Shown here: piece after piece, positions 42,278-51,221 of the stretch
Layout: each line of letters starts with the position of its first letter
Position numbering within the stretch: the first letter of the stretch is position 1
From: an uncultured Chitinophagaceae bacterium
GTDB taxonomy: Bacteria > Bacteroidota > Bacteroidia > Chitinophagales > Chitinophagaceae
Assembly: GCA_937873715.1 (NCBI GenBank)
Contig: CALMYJ010000003.1
Coordinates: forward strand, 496,001 to 560,000
DNA: 64,000 nt
Direction of reading: 5' to 3'
Notes under the pieces: generated by a model
Databases searched by the model: none
The model's input: the letters and a program-made list of their open reading frames with translations, nothing else
What the model was told of the DNA's origin: nothing
Program-made: the position numbers and the translations under genes

Positions 42278-44125
42278 TTAATACCCCCTTACATTTTTGC
42301 CTTCCATATAATTCATAAAGGCTTTGTTGCATACTTTATTGCCGCCAGGGGTTGGATAATTGCCGGTAAAATACCAGTCGCCGGTGTTGGTTGGGCAGGC
42401 CATGTGTAATGTTTCAATGGTTTGATATATTACGTCTACGGGTATGTGCACATCATCCGGCGTAATGAGTGTGCTGATTTTTTGGGATATTTCTTCGGGG
42501 GTAAAAGGTTTATACAAACGGCGCACCACGTTTTCGGTATGCAGCATGTTGCTGCGTTGCAAATCAATGCACTGTTCCAGCATTTCCTGCAGTAAGCCAG
42601 ATTCGCCACGTTCATGAAGCAGTGCAATAGCGGCCTGGAAGGCGATAAAGTCGCCCATTTTACTCATATCAATGCCATAGCAATCCGGGTAGCGTATTTG
42701 CGGGGCAGAAGATACAATGATGATACGTGTAGGCTTTAGCCGGGCAAGCATGCGTACAATGCTTTCACGCAGCGTGGTGCCACGTACTATCGAATCATCA
42801 ATTACCACCAGTGCATCCTGGTTGGGCCGCACCGTGCCATAGGTTACATCGTACACATGCTGTACCATTTCGTTGCGGCTGGTATCGGCAGTAATAAATG
42901 TGCGGAGTTTTACATCCTTTATCGCAATTTTTTCTATCCTTACTTTTCGGCTCACCATTTCCGTTAGTTTTTCTTCGTCAAAATCTTTTCCCCAGCTCAT
43001 TATTTTTTCAATCTTCACTTTGGTGAGGTAGTCTTCAGCACCCTTTAGCATGCCATAAAAAGCAGTTTCGGCTGTATTGGGTATAAAGGAGAATATGGTG
43101 TTTTTTAAATCGTGGTTGATGGCTTTCAGTACCGGTTCGCTCAAGTAATATCCGAGTGCATTCCGCTCTTTATAAATTTTTTCATCGCTGCCACGGCTAA
43201 AGTAAATACGTTCAAAGCTGCAGGCCCGTCTTTCTTTTGGTTCTATAACCTGTTCTACTTTTGCCTCGCCGGCACTATCTACAAGTAGGGCACAGCCGGG
43301 CATTAATTCTTTTACTTCGTTTTCGCCTACATTAAATGCGGTGCGTATAGCGGCTCTTTCGCTGGCGGCAACTATTACTTCGTTATTGATATAGTAATAA
43401 GATGGCCTTATACCATGGGCATCCCTCATTACAAATGCTGAACCATTGCCAATAAGACCGCTGAAGTTGAAACCGCCATCAAATAAGGGTACTGCTTTTT
43501 TGAGTACGGCGGCAATATCAGGGTTGCCCGGCGTTGCCTCATCAGCTTTTACTAGGAAGTGGTGTAGTACTTCCATCATAGCAGCTAGGTCGCTTTGTTT
43601 TTGAAAAGGACCGGGCTCCAGGTTTACCAGGCTAAAAAGCTCTTCTGTATTGACGAGATTAAAATTACCCGCCAGTGCAAGGTTGCGTGAAGGTATGGTG
43701 GCTCGTTTTACAAAGGGGTGGCAAAATTCCACATCATTTTTGCCCTGTGTGCCGTAACGTAAATGGCCCAGCAGCAACTCTCCTAAAAAGCGTACATGCC
43801 CTTTCATAAGGCCGGGATAGCTTTTTATATCCTGCTGGTATTTTTCTATTTCATCTATTTCCTGGCCTATTTGTACAAAAATGTCGGCAATGGGTTGGCT
43901 GGCATTGCTGCGGAGGCGGTGTAAAAAAGGATAGCCCGGCTCTACATTTAATTTTACAGCAGCTATGCCTGCACCATCCTGTCCACGGTTGTGTTGTTTT
44001 TCCATCAGCAGGTACATTTTATTGAGCCCGTACATTACGGAGCCATATTGCTGCTGGTAGTAACTAAAGGGTTTGCGGAGGCGAATGAAAGCAAGGCCAC
44101 ATTCGTGTTTTATCTCGTCGCTCAT
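42278..44125 (-). CDS. purF: Amidophosphoribosyltransferase-like protein, long form
   Basis: 615 residues from the ATG at 44125. The class-II glutaminase domain begins at the catalytic Cys9 (ECGLAF) after a short leader that may be cleaved, and has the HNRGQDGAG motif; the phosphoribosyltransferase domain has the PRPP loop VVIDDSIVRGTT. It would make phosphoribosylamine, the first step of purine synthesis. The protein is about 100 residues longer than E. coli PurF; Bacteroidota often carry such a long form, sometimes beside a shorter one, so this may not be the only PurF. Confidence 0.87.
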   Translation of the reverse strand: MSDEIKHECGLAFIRLRKPFSYYQQQYGSVMYGLNKMYLLMEKQHNRGQDGAGIAAVKLNVEPGYPFLHRLRSNASQPIADIFVQIGQEIDEIEKYQQDIKSYPGLMKGHVRFLGELLLGHLRYGTQGKNDVEFCHPFVKRATIPSRNLALAGNFNLVNTEELFSLVNLEPGPFQKQSDLAAMMEVLHHFLVKADEATPGNPDIAAVLKKAVPLFDGGFNFSGLIGNGSAFVMRDAHGIRPSYYYINNEVIVAASERAAIRTAFNVGENEVKELMPGCALLVDSAGEAKVEQVIEPKERRACSFERIYFSRGSDEKIYKERNALGYYLSEPVLKAINHDLKNTIFSFIPNTAETAFYGMLKGAEDYLTKVKIEKIMSWGKDFDEEKLTEMVSRKVRIEKIAIKDVKLRTFITADTSRNEMVQHVYDVTYGTVRPNQDALVVIDDSIVRGTTLRESIVRMLARLKPTRIIIVSSAPQIRYPDCYGIDMSKMGDFIAFQAAIALLHERGESGLLQEMLEQCIDLQRSNMLHTENVVRRLYKPFTPEEISQKISTLITPDDVHIPVDVIYQTIETLHMACPTNTGDWYFTGNYPTPGGNKVCNKAFMNYMEGKNVRGY

Positions 44126-44157
44126 GTTGTATTGCCGATATCTTGTTGGAGGAGCCG

Positions 44158-44165
44158 CAAAGGTA
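44158..44165 (-). promoter_or_regulatory. Candidate -7 promoter element for purF
   Basis: Minus strand TACCTTTG, an exact TAnnTTTG match, 33 bases upstream of the purF ATG chosen here. It also argues against the longer upstream frame being translated. Confidence 0.45.
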
Positions 44166-44180
44166 ATTGATTGCACAACA

Positions 44181-44205
44181 AAAATCCCGGCCATTTTGGC
44201 CGGGA
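44181..44205 (-). terminator. Intrinsic terminator after the beta-barrel gene
   Basis: An 8-bp GC-rich stem CCCGGCC / GGCCGGG extended by T-A, 5-base loop, followed on the minus strand by TTTTT. It lies 26 bases after the stop of the 44231-44965 gene. Confidence 0.82.
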
Positions 44206-44230
44206 AACTGTTAATACTATGATTAATGCC

Positions 44231-44965
44231 TTAAAGGCCGCTGATGCATAAGCCAATTTGGTAAGGCTTAATATCCGGGCCGGCGCCGTCTTTAAGTAAA
44301 GAGGTAAGAGAATAGGTGCCCACTAAACTAAAATTGCCCATGCCCACCCTTGCCGTGGCTGCAAAACGGGTGCCATTAAAAAATATCCGTTTGCTTTCTT
44401 TTACCGTATAGTTGTTGATGTTGTTACCGTCTTTGTCGCGGAGGGTTTTGCCCTTAGTGTGTACATTAAGCATGGTGCCTACTTTCACCCCCAGTGCAAA
44501 CTTCATGGCTTTGTTGCCTTTTTGCGGATTGGGTGAATAGCGCAACTCCACCGGTACTTCTAAAAAAGTAGTAGACAGTTTGTATTTTTTAAAATGCTGG
44601 GCACTATCGAGTGCTCTAAAAGGTAATACAGTTGTAAGGGCCGCAATATCAATGGCTGTTCTGTTAAAAAAGATATTGCTGTTACTCATGCCAAGGCCAA
44701 ATGCTACCGCCCATCGTGGATCGGTCTTAAATGGTTTATTGATCATAAGTGCTACGGCAATACCCCGGGAGGCCACGCTCCTGATACGGCTGCTGATGCT
44801 ATCGGGTGCGCCGCCCCAACTGTCATTGGTGAGGCTTATCATAAAATGATCGCCGGGCTGCTCCAGGATATCATTTTTCCAGTTACTGTTGCCGGTGCTG
44901 GTGGTTTGAGCGGTAAGGGATAGAGTACATGTACATAAAAAAAGCGCTGCTGTTAGTTTCTTCAT
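44231..44965 (-). CDS. Outer membrane beta-barrel (porin-like) protein, function unknown
   Basis: 244 residues with a signal peptide (cleavage near LTAQ). The mature part alternates hydrophobic and polar residues in about eight predicted strands and ends with a hydrophobic strand, as in the outer-membrane beta-barrel family common in Bacteroidota. No transport or enzymatic role can be assigned. It is a single-gene unit with its own -7 element and terminator. Confidence 0.75.
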   Translation of the reverse strand: MKKLTAALFLCTCTLSLTAQTTSTGNSNWKNDILEQPGDHFMISLTNDSWGGAPDSISSRIRSVASRGIAVALMINKPFKTDPRWAVAFGLGMSNSNIFFNRTAIDIAALTTVLPFRALDSAQHFKKYKLSTTFLEVPVELRYSPNPQKGNKAMKFALGVKVGTMLNVHTKGKTLRDKDGNNINNYTVKESKRIFFNGTRFAATARVGMGNFSLVGTYSLTSLLKDGAGPDIKPYQIGLCISGL

Positions 44966-44984
44966 ACATCTGTATTGTTGGCGA

Positions 44985-44992
44985 CAAAAGTA
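44985..44992 (-). promoter_or_regulatory. Candidate -7 promoter element for the beta-barrel gene
   Basis: Minus strand TACTTTTG, an exact TAnnTTTG match, 20 bases upstream of the ATG; a TTTC sits about 19 bases further upstream at the -33 position. Confidence 0.45.
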
Positions 44993-45188
44993 CCGGGAGG
45001 CCGGGTTAATGAAAGGTTAAATGGCCTTAGTATACTCGTAGCTTTGCCGTAACTGAATATTTGTTGCTGTTAACGGGCTGCAATTTGTGGCTTTTTTTTG
45101 GCTTATAGGACTGGTGCAGCAGGTTTTTTATAAATAGCGTATTGTGGCGGGCTAAACCTTGAGCTGCCAGTTACGGGGGCAAAAATGA

Positions 45189-46724
45189 TTAACTCACTAA
45201 TTGAGTTTGCAAAAATTTATTCCAGTCTTCCAGCATTCTGCCTTTCATTACCCGTGGAAATTTGTGCTGGCCGCCTACCTTACCTTTTGATTTCATAAAA
45301 TCCATAAAAGTTTGTTCGGGTAAAACGGTTACAAACACTGCTTTGAGCGCATGTTTGCGTTCTACCTCGTAATCATCATTTAGCTGTTTCAGCTTGGCAT
45401 CTATGCAGGCTGCAAGCTGTTGTTCATTTACCGCATCATTGGTGGCGATATACCAGTGATGGGCAAAAAAATTGCCATGCGGCACACCAGCTACGGTAAA
45501 TTCGGGGATAGAGATATTTTGTGCTTCGCTGGCCATTTCGATGGCCTTATTCATATTATCTACACTAAGGTGCTCGCCTACCAGGCTTAAAAAATGCTTG
45601 GTGCGCCCGGTAATGATAATTTCGCTGCGTTCTTTATCTACCAGCCTGATGGTATCGCCTATGGCATAGCGCCAGGCCCCGGCATTGGTGCTAATCAGCA
45701 CGGCGTAATCTTTATTTTCCTCAATTTCATGTATCATAAGGGCCTCGGGGTTATTTACCATATTGCCCTCACTGTCAAAATTATTATCGTCAAAAGGCAC
45801 AAATTCAAAGAAAATATTATTGTTAAGTGCCAGGTGCATACCCTTAGCACCCTGCCTGCTCTGGTAAGCCAGGAAGCCCTCGCTGGCCAGGTAAGTTTCA
45901 ATATAGGTAATGGGCTTGCCCATCAGTTTTTCAAAGCCTTTTTTGTAAGGCTCCATGGCTACGCCCCCATGTACATAAAAAGCCAGGTTGGGCCATATTT
46001 CATGTATATTTTTTAGCTTGTACCGCTCAATGATTTTTTCCATGCAAAGCTGCAGCCATGCCGGTACGCCAATGATAAAGCCAATATCCCAGTTGGGGGC
46101 ATTGGTAACTATTTCGTCTAACTTTTTCGACCAGTCTTTTTCCCGGGCTATTTTTTTTCCGGGTTTGTACAGGCCCAGCCCCTGGAACCAGAAGGGGATA
46201 TTTTTTTGCTGAATGCCGCTAAGGTCGCCGGCATAATAGGTAGGCCCTTTTTGTAGTTGTGTGCTGCCGCCCAGCATCAACCAGCCTTTGCCTACTGCCT
46301 TTTTAGGCACATCTTCGTATTTGGCAAGGCTTAATAATTGTTTGATGCTGGTAATGGTATTGCTGCGTATCAGCTCTTTAGTGATGGGGATATATTTACT
46401 GGCAGCTTCGCTGGTACCACTGCTAAGAGCAAAATATTTTATAACACCGGGCCAGCAAACATCCGGAACCCCATCCTTGGCTTTATGCCACCATTCTTTA
46501 TAAATTTTACTGTAATCGTAAGTGGGTACCAGTTGCTGAAATTTTTTGCCGGGATGCTTGCTCATCAATACTTCATCAAAACGGTATTGCTGGCCAAACT
46601 GTGTAAACCTTGCTTTTTTAAGCAGCTTTTTAAGCACTTTATGCTGCTGCCGTTTAGGGGTGCTTACCGGAAGCTTTAGCGCCAGCGCAATATTTTTAGG
46701 AATTTTTATTTCAATAATGGCCAT
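45189..46724 (-). CDS. GH3-family acyl-adenylating enzyme (paralogue 2)
   Basis: 511 residues from the ATG at 46724 (eight extra codons in frame upstream are unlikely since a -7 element follows closely). SSGTSE (101-106), YLASEGFL and GAWRYAIGDTIRL match the GH3 signatures of paralogue 1 at 34126-35649 in the same order, with different residues around them. It should adenylate a carboxylic acid; substrate unknown. Not operonic: the neighbour CYTH gene is divergent. Confidence 0.88.
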   Translation of the reverse strand: MAIIEIKIPKNIALALKLPVSTPKRQQHKVLKKLLKKARFTQFGQQYRFDEVLMSKHPGKKFQQLVPTYDYSKIYKEWWHKAKDGVPDVCWPGVIKYFALSSGTSEAASKYIPITKELIRSNTITSIKQLLSLAKYEDVPKKAVGKGWLMLGGSTQLQKGPTYYAGDLSGIQQKNIPFWFQGLGLYKPGKKIAREKDWSKKLDEIVTNAPNWDIGFIIGVPAWLQLCMEKIIERYKLKNIHEIWPNLAFYVHGGVAMEPYKKGFEKLMGKPITYIETYLASEGFLAYQSRQGAKGMHLALNNNIFFEFVPFDDNNFDSEGNMVNNPEALMIHEIEENKDYAVLISTNAGAWRYAIGDTIRLVDKERSEIIITGRTKHFLSLVGEHLSVDNMNKAIEMASEAQNISIPEFTVAGVPHGNFFAHHWYIATNDAVNEQQLAACIDAKLKQLNDDYEVERKHALKAVFVTVLPEQTFMDFMKSKGKVGGQHKFPRVMKGRMLEDWNKFLQTQLVS

Positions 46725-46745
46725 GCAGCAGATGAAAGGTTTATG

Positions 46746-46753
46746 CAAATTTA
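46746..46753 (-). promoter_or_regulatory. Candidate -7 promoter element for GH3 paralogue 2
   Basis: Minus strand TAAATTTG, an exact TAnnTTTG match, 22 bases upstream of the chosen ATG. Confidence 0.45.
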
Positions 46754-46813
46754 ATATTTACCAGCATCTTGCCGGTTAATTAATTTGCTTTGTGGCTTAA
46801 ATCCATTTTATAT

Positions 46814-47338
46814 ATGCCCATACTCAACATAGAATTTAAAGCCCGGTGTGCAGATATTGATAAAGCGGAAAAAGTACTTTTAAAGCTGCAACCACGGTAT
46901 ACCGGAACCGACCTACAGGCAGATACCTATTTTAATGTACCTAACGGCCGCCTTAAATTAAGGGAGGGTAATATTGAAAATGCCCTGATACACTACAAAA
47001 GAGAGAATAACCCGGGCAGCAGGCAATCGAAAGTAATGCTGTACAGGCACCAGCCGGGTTCAAATTTAAAAGAGATGCTGGCAGTGGCTTTGGGCATTAA
47101 AGTGGTGGTAGAGAAGCAAAGAAAAATCTACTTTGCAGGCAATGTGAAATTTCACTTTGATACGGTAAAAAACCTTGGTACTTTTATTGAAGTAGAAGCA
47201 ATAGATGCTGATGGAAGTATTGGTGTTGAAAAACTACATGAACAATGCCGCTATTATGCACAGCTATTTGAGGTGTCGGAAGCCGATTATATTTCCGGCT
47301 CGTACAGCGATATGCTGATGGAGCAAACAAAAAACTAA
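46814..47338 (+). CDS. CYTH-domain protein (class IV adenylate cyclase-like)
   Basis: 174 residues from the ATG at 46814. It begins with the NIEFKARC strand of the CYTH tunnel fold and has DTYFNVPNGRLKLREG, further basic strands (YKREN, KQRKIYF) and FIEVEA near the end, as in the thiamine-triphosphatase / class IV cyclase group. Metal-dependent hydrolysis or cyclisation of a triphosphate is expected; whether it makes cAMP is not clear. The dienelactone hydrolase gene follows after 31 bases. Confidence 0.78.
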   Translation: MPILNIEFKARCADIDKAEKVLLKLQPRYTGTDLQADTYFNVPNGRLKLREGNIENALIHYKRENNPGSRQSKVMLYRHQPGSNLKEMLAVALGIKVVVEKQRKIYFAGNVKFHFDTVKNLGTFIEVEAIDADGSIGVEKLHEQCRYYAQLFEVSEADYISGSYSDMLMEQTKN

Positions 47339-47369
47339 TACATCCGTTAATACAGAAAATTCAAAACAA

Positions 47370-48176
47370 ATGAAACAGGCTATCAGTGCTCTATTCATCT
47401 TTAGTTTATCACTCACTACCTGCATGGTTATGGCACAACAAAAAACTGCTGTTAAAGGCGAAGCAGTAACCTATCAATCTGCCGATGGCACCACCTGCAA
47501 AGGTTATGTGGCTTATGATGCCGCCATAAAGGGTAAGCGGCCGGCCATAGTAGTGATACACGAATGGTGGGGCAACAACAACTATACCCGTAAAAGAGCA
47601 GATATGCTGGCCGAACTGGGCTACATCGCTATTGCAATGGATATGTATGGTGATGGTGAACAGGGCCCAACCCCGAAGGAAGCCAGTGCACTTGCCGGTA
47701 AATATTACAGCAATCCGCAACTGGCAAAACAAAGAATTGAGGCCGCTATTAAAACGCTTAAAAATTATCCGGAAACAGACGAAACACAAATGGCCTGCAT
47801 AGGCTACTGCTTTGGCGGCTCTATGAGCCTGTTTGCAGCCAGGCTGGGTTTGCCTTTTAAAGGTGTGGTGAGCTTTCACGGTGGTTTTGCCGGGATACCG
47901 GGTATTGGCGGTGCCACCAGCAGTAAAATACTGGTGTGCCATGGCGGCGCCGATAAATTTGTATCCGACGAGGAAATTAAACTGTTCCGGGAAAATCTGG
48001 ATTCACTAAAGACGGATTATAGTTTTATCATTTATCCGGGTGCCGTGCATGCTTTCAGCAATCCCGATGCTACCATGAATGGTAAAAAATTTGGAATACC
48101 CATTGAGTACAACGAAGCGGCCGATAAAAAAAGCTGGGAAGACATGAAACAGTTTTTTACAACAGTATTTAAATAA
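47370..48176 (+). CDS. Exported dienelactone hydrolase family protein
   Basis: 268 residues with a signal peptide (cleavage near VMAQ). The alpha/beta fold has the oxyanion HEWWG (64-68), the Cys nucleophile in GYCFGG (Cys147), Asp in GGADKF and His in GAVHAF, the complete Cys-Asp-His triad of dienelactone hydrolases. Being periplasmic, its natural substrate is probably not a catabolic dienelactone; esters of unknown kind are more likely. It may be cotranscribed with the CYTH and free-Met-sulfoxide reductase genes (28-base gap). Confidence 0.85.
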   Translation: MKQAISALFIFSLSLTTCMVMAQQKTAVKGEAVTYQSADGTTCKGYVAYDAAIKGKRPAIVVIHEWWGNNNYTRKRADMLAELGYIAIAMDMYGDGEQGPTPKEASALAGKYYSNPQLAKQRIEAAIKTLKNYPETDETQMACIGYCFGGSMSLFAARLGLPFKGVVSFHGGFAGIPGIGGATSSKILVCHGGADKFVSDEEIKLFRENLDSLKTDYSFIIYPGAVHAFSNPDATMNGKKFGIPIEYNEAADKKSWEDMKQFFTTVFK

Positions 48177-48204
48177 ACGTTGAGGAGAGTAACCGGGTAA
48201 ACCA

Positions 48205-48678
48205 ATGGCAGAAGATTTATTAATAGCAAAGGGTACAAAAGAAGAGCAATACCAGGCACTGTTGCCGCAACTGCAGGCACTTATAGAGGGCGAAGCGGAT
48301 TTGGTGGCCAACCTGGCTAATACCTGTGCTGCCTTAAAGGAGCAGTTTGGCTGGCTTTGGGTGGGGTTTTACCTGGTTAAAAATGAGGAGTTGGTGCTTG
48401 GCCCTTTCCAGGGGCCGGTGGCATGTACCCGTATCCGTAAAGGAAAGGGGGTGTGCGGCACGGCATGGGCACAGGCGAAAACCTTAATTGTACCCGATGT
48501 AGAGCAATTTGCCGGGCATATAGCCTGCAGCAGTTTATCCCGGTCAGAAATTGTAGTACCTGTAATTCGCAACGGTGTCGTTGTAGCGGTGCTGGATGTG
48601 GATAGTGCTGCTATAGATGATTTTGACCAAACGGATAAGCATTACCTTGAAGCTGTTGTTGCCATGCTTCCGGTTTAA
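48205..48678 (+). CDS. msrC: Free methionine-(R)-sulfoxide reductase (GAF domain)
   Basis: 157 residues forming one GAF domain with the fRMsr signature: GPFQGPVACTRI, GKGVCG and GHIACSS, i.e. the three conserved Cys used in catalysis and disulfide resolution. It reduces free methionine sulfoxide in the cytoplasm, complementing the lipoprotein MsrB found 11 kb upstream, which repairs protein-bound residues. Its TAA overlaps the stop of the convergent glycosylase gene (both in TTAA). Confidence 0.9.
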   Translation: MAEDLLIAKGTKEEQYQALLPQLQALIEGEADLVANLANTCAALKEQFGWLWVGFYLVKNEELVLGPFQGPVACTRIRKGKGVCGTAWAQAKTLIVPDVEQFAGHIACSSLSRSEIVVPVIRNGVVVAVLDVDSAAIDDFDQTDKHYLEAVVAMLPV

Positions 48679-49283
48679 GCCACAGGCACATTATCCTTCC
48701 AGCCCCAAAGGTACCGGCAGGCATAAGTGCGGTAAGGGCTCCATTTGGCGGCTATTTGCAGCATTTGTTGTTTCAATTGTTTTTTATCGGCTGTATCAAG
48801 TTTATACAGCTTAATCATGGCCTGCTGTATACCCAGGTCGTCGGCCGCAAAAACGTCTTCCCTGCCAAGGGCAAACATCAGTATCATTTCTACCGTCCAC
48901 TGGCCTACACCCTTAATTTGTGTAAGTAGTTTTATCAAAGCCTCATTGCTCATTTTGTGCAGGGCAGCATCGGTGAGTTTGTGGTTCAAAAAAAATACAC
49001 ACACATTTTTTACATAACCGGCTTTTGCATTGCTGAGGCCAATGCTGCGGAGTGCTTCATGTGGAGTGTCTACAATTAATTGCAGTGTGGGAGTTTGGCG
49101 TGGGTACAAACTGATAAACCGGTTGTAAATAACTTCGGCCACTTTGGTGCTTAGCTGCTGGCTGGTGATAGAGGCGCAAAGGTGCAGCCATACCGGTTTC
49201 TTTTTTGTAAGCAAAACGGGTTGCTGTAGTTCAATAATTTTTTTCAGCTTTTTGTCTTTCCCCAGGTGAATGATATGTTGCAT
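48675..49283 (-). CDS. DNA-3-methyladenine glycosylase, AlkA-like HhH-GPD
   Basis: 202 residues, a compact HhH-GPD protein: helix-hairpin-helix IKGVGQWTVE (about 123-132) and the catalytic Asp in AADDLG (Asp149), as in AlkA/Mag1. No Fe-S loop and no N-terminal AlkA domain. It excises alkylated purines in the first step of base excision repair. It shares its stop region with the fRMsr gene; no methyltransferase neighbour. Confidence 0.9.
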   Translation of the reverse strand: MQHIIHLGKDKKLKKIIELQQPVLLTKKKPVWLHLCASITSQQLSTKVAEVIYNRFISLYPRQTPTLQLIVDTPHEALRSIGLSNAKAGYVKNVCVFFLNHKLTDAALHKMSNEALIKLLTQIKGVGQWTVEMILMFALGREDVFAADDLGIQQAMIKLYKLDTADKKQLKQQMLQIAAKWSPYRTYACRYLWGWKDNVPVA

Positions 49284-49331
49284 ACGGCAATATGCACAAA
49301 AAGCAGTAATGTTTTCAACCGCTGGTATATT

Positions 49332-50102
49332 TCAGGCTTCGGCCCAGGTTTTAAAGTTGGTTACCCTGTCGCGGCTAATGATAATTTCTTCGTCGGTTTT
49401 AATATCCCGGAGCAACAGTTTGAGCCGGTTGTTAAAATAAGGTTTTACCTGTTCTATGGCTTTGGAGTGAATAATCATTTTTCGATTCACCCTGAAAAAG
49501 TCGTGTGGGTTCAGCAAGGGCTCCAGTTTTTCGAGGGTGTAATTAATGATGAAGCGATTGCCCTCTTTATCTACCAGGTACACCACTTTATTATCAGCAA
49601 AAAAATAGGCCACTTCTTCAGCCTGTAAAAAAAACGAACGCTGGCCTACCCTTGCCAGGAAGCGGTTTTTATACCTGCTGCCAAGGCTGTTTTCTTTAAC
49701 TGCATCGCCAAGCAGGGCATAATTATTGGCAACGAGGCAGGCCGCCATGCTTTTATATTTATTAATGGCAGTAGCCAGTGCTTCCTGGGTTACCGGTTTC
49801 AAAATATAATCTACACTAAAATGCTGGAAGGCATCAAGCGCATAGCTATCGTAAGCGGTGGTAAATATCACCGGCTTTTGCAGGTTAACGGTTTTAAATA
49901 TTTCAAAGCTGAGGCCATCGCTCAGGTGAATATCCACCAAAAGCAAATCGGGATGTGGCCTTGCATTAAGCCATTGTACCGATTCTTCAATACTCTCCAG
50001 GCAGGCACTGATGTTTATACTGTCGTCGTACTGTTTTATCAGTGTTTGTATTCTTTCGGCTGCAAGCCATTCGTCTTCAATAATTACAATATCCATAATC
50101 AT
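49332..50102 (-). CDS. LytTR-family response regulator
   Basis: 256 residues: receiver domain (about 3-125) with acidic pocket and phospho-acceptor Asp57 in LVDIHLSDG, Lys near 108 (LKPV), and a LytTR DNA-binding domain (about 150-250). The start may be Met1 or Met3. It follows the sensor kinase by 4 bases, so they form one operon; the kinase is 7TM-less with about four helices. Targets are unknown; LytTR sites are often upstream of the operon or a neighbour gene, but I see no clear repeat here. Confidence 0.92.
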   Translation of the reverse strand: MIMDIVIIEDEWLAAERIQTLIKQYDDSINISACLESIEESVQWLNARPHPDLLLVDIHLSDGLSFEIFKTVNLQKPVIFTTAYDSYALDAFQHFSVDYILKPVTQEALATAINKYKSMAACLVANNYALLGDAVKENSLGSRYKNRFLARVGQRSFFLQAEEVAYFFADNKVVYLVDKEGNRFIINYTLEKLEPLLNPHDFFRVNRKMIIHSKAIEQVKPYFNNRLKLLLRDIKTDEEIIISRDRVTNFKTWAEA

Positions 50103-50106
50103 CCCT

Positions 50107-51135
50107 TTAGTTCATGTGTAGCAATGGAAGTGTAACCGTAAAAAAATTATTATTGCTGTATACTTCCACATCCCTGTTGCTCACTAACCGGTAGCGCTTG
50201 ATAATATTTTGCAAGCCTATGCCTGTGCTGTACTCAACCGATTGCTTTGCCTGCAGGTTGTTAGTAACCACAATGGTATTATCGCCATTGGTGTGTACGG
50301 CTATGGTAAGCGGTTTATTCCTGCTTACTATATTATGTTTGATGGCATTTTCAATCAGCATTTGCAGGCTGGCCGGTATAATGTACTGGTGCTGCTTTTT
50401 TTCATCAATACTAATGTTGATTTCAAGAGCGCCGGCAAACCGCTTTTGTAATAAAAAAATATAAGGCCGGATAAAATCCAGTTCTGTTTTAAGTTCTACC
50501 AGTTCTTTATCGTGGGTGGTAAGGATATAGCGGTATACTTTCGAAAAAGCTTCAATAAAGCGGTTGGCTTCGTTATTATCTTTTAATATCAGTGCCGAAA
50601 GCACATTGAGGTTGTTGAATAAAAAATGCGGATTTATCTGGTTTTTGAGCAACTGTATTTCTGCCTGTGCCGTAATGCTTTTTAATTGTTCCGCTTCAAG
50701 GCTCGTGGTTTTATATTCTTTAAAATAAAAAATAATGGTGTTAATAAGGTGGTACAGCAGGTTTACCAGCCAGGCATACATCAGGTTCAGCTTTAGTGGG
50801 GTAAAATTCTCTTTTAAAGAAAAAGGATGTATAAGCATACCTACTATGAGTACTATGGCAACTGTAAGGGTTGTGGAGGCAATACTACCCACTATAAAAA
50901 AAGCCACTTTGTACTTTACCTTATTTTTTTCGGGGGACCAGCGGCGGCGCACAACCGGCTCGGCAATACTGTTAATTTCCAGTATTAAAAAAGTGATAGC
51001 CAGGATGGTGGCCAAAGCATAATACCATTCGATACGGATATTAAAATAATAATATACCCTGCAAAACTCGGTATTTACATAGGTATAAATACTGAGCAGT
51101 AAAGCAAACCAGTAACGGTATCGGTGCGTAAACAT
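50107..51135 (-). CDS. LytS-type sensor histidine kinase
   Basis: 342 residues with about four membrane helices in the first 140 residues, then the His_kinase domain with the phospho-acceptor His170 in NPHFLFNNLN, followed by the ATPase domain (N box IENAIKHN, G box TGIGLQN). The histidine is intact, in contrast to the PAS sensor at 17933-19033. Partner of the LytTR regulator immediately downstream. Signal unknown; no sensory domain beyond the membrane helices. Confidence 0.92.
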   Translation of the reverse strand: MFTHRYRYWFALLLSIYTYVNTEFCRVYYYFNIRIEWYYALATILAITFLILEINSIAEPVVRRRWSPEKNKVKYKVAFFIVGSIASTTLTVAIVLIVGMLIHPFSLKENFTPLKLNLMYAWLVNLLYHLINTIIFYFKEYKTTSLEAEQLKSITAQAEIQLLKNQINPHFLFNNLNVLSALILKDNNEANRFIEAFSKVYRYILTTHDKELVELKTELDFIRPYIFLLQKRFAGALEINISIDEKKQHQYIIPASLQMLIENAIKHNIVSRNKPLTIAVHTNGDNTIVVTNNLQAKQSVEYSTGIGLQNIIKRYRLVSNRDVEVYSNNNFFTVTLPLLHMN

Positions 51136-51159
51136 CTGTTACAGGATTTGATAAAACAT

Positions 51160-51195
51160 AACAACGGCAAACGGACGTAATTGTTTGCCGTTGTT
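51160..51195 (-). terminator. Terminator after the fasciclin gene
   Basis: A perfect 13-bp inverted repeat (core ACAACGGCAAAC / GTTTGCCGTTGT) with a 10-base loop, then TGTTTTAT on the minus strand, 27 bases after the fasciclin stop and before lytS on the same strand. Confidence 0.72.
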
Positions 51196-51221
51196 ATATA
51201 AAAAAGGCAGCAGTGCTTTGC

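Noticed and set aside
45047..45180. Distant 9-bp inverted repeat CCGTAACTG / CAGTTACGG in the 223-base gap after the beta-barrel gene
   Set aside because: The arms are over 100 bases apart with no supporting element; likely chance. No other feature is seen in that gap apart from the -7 element near its start.
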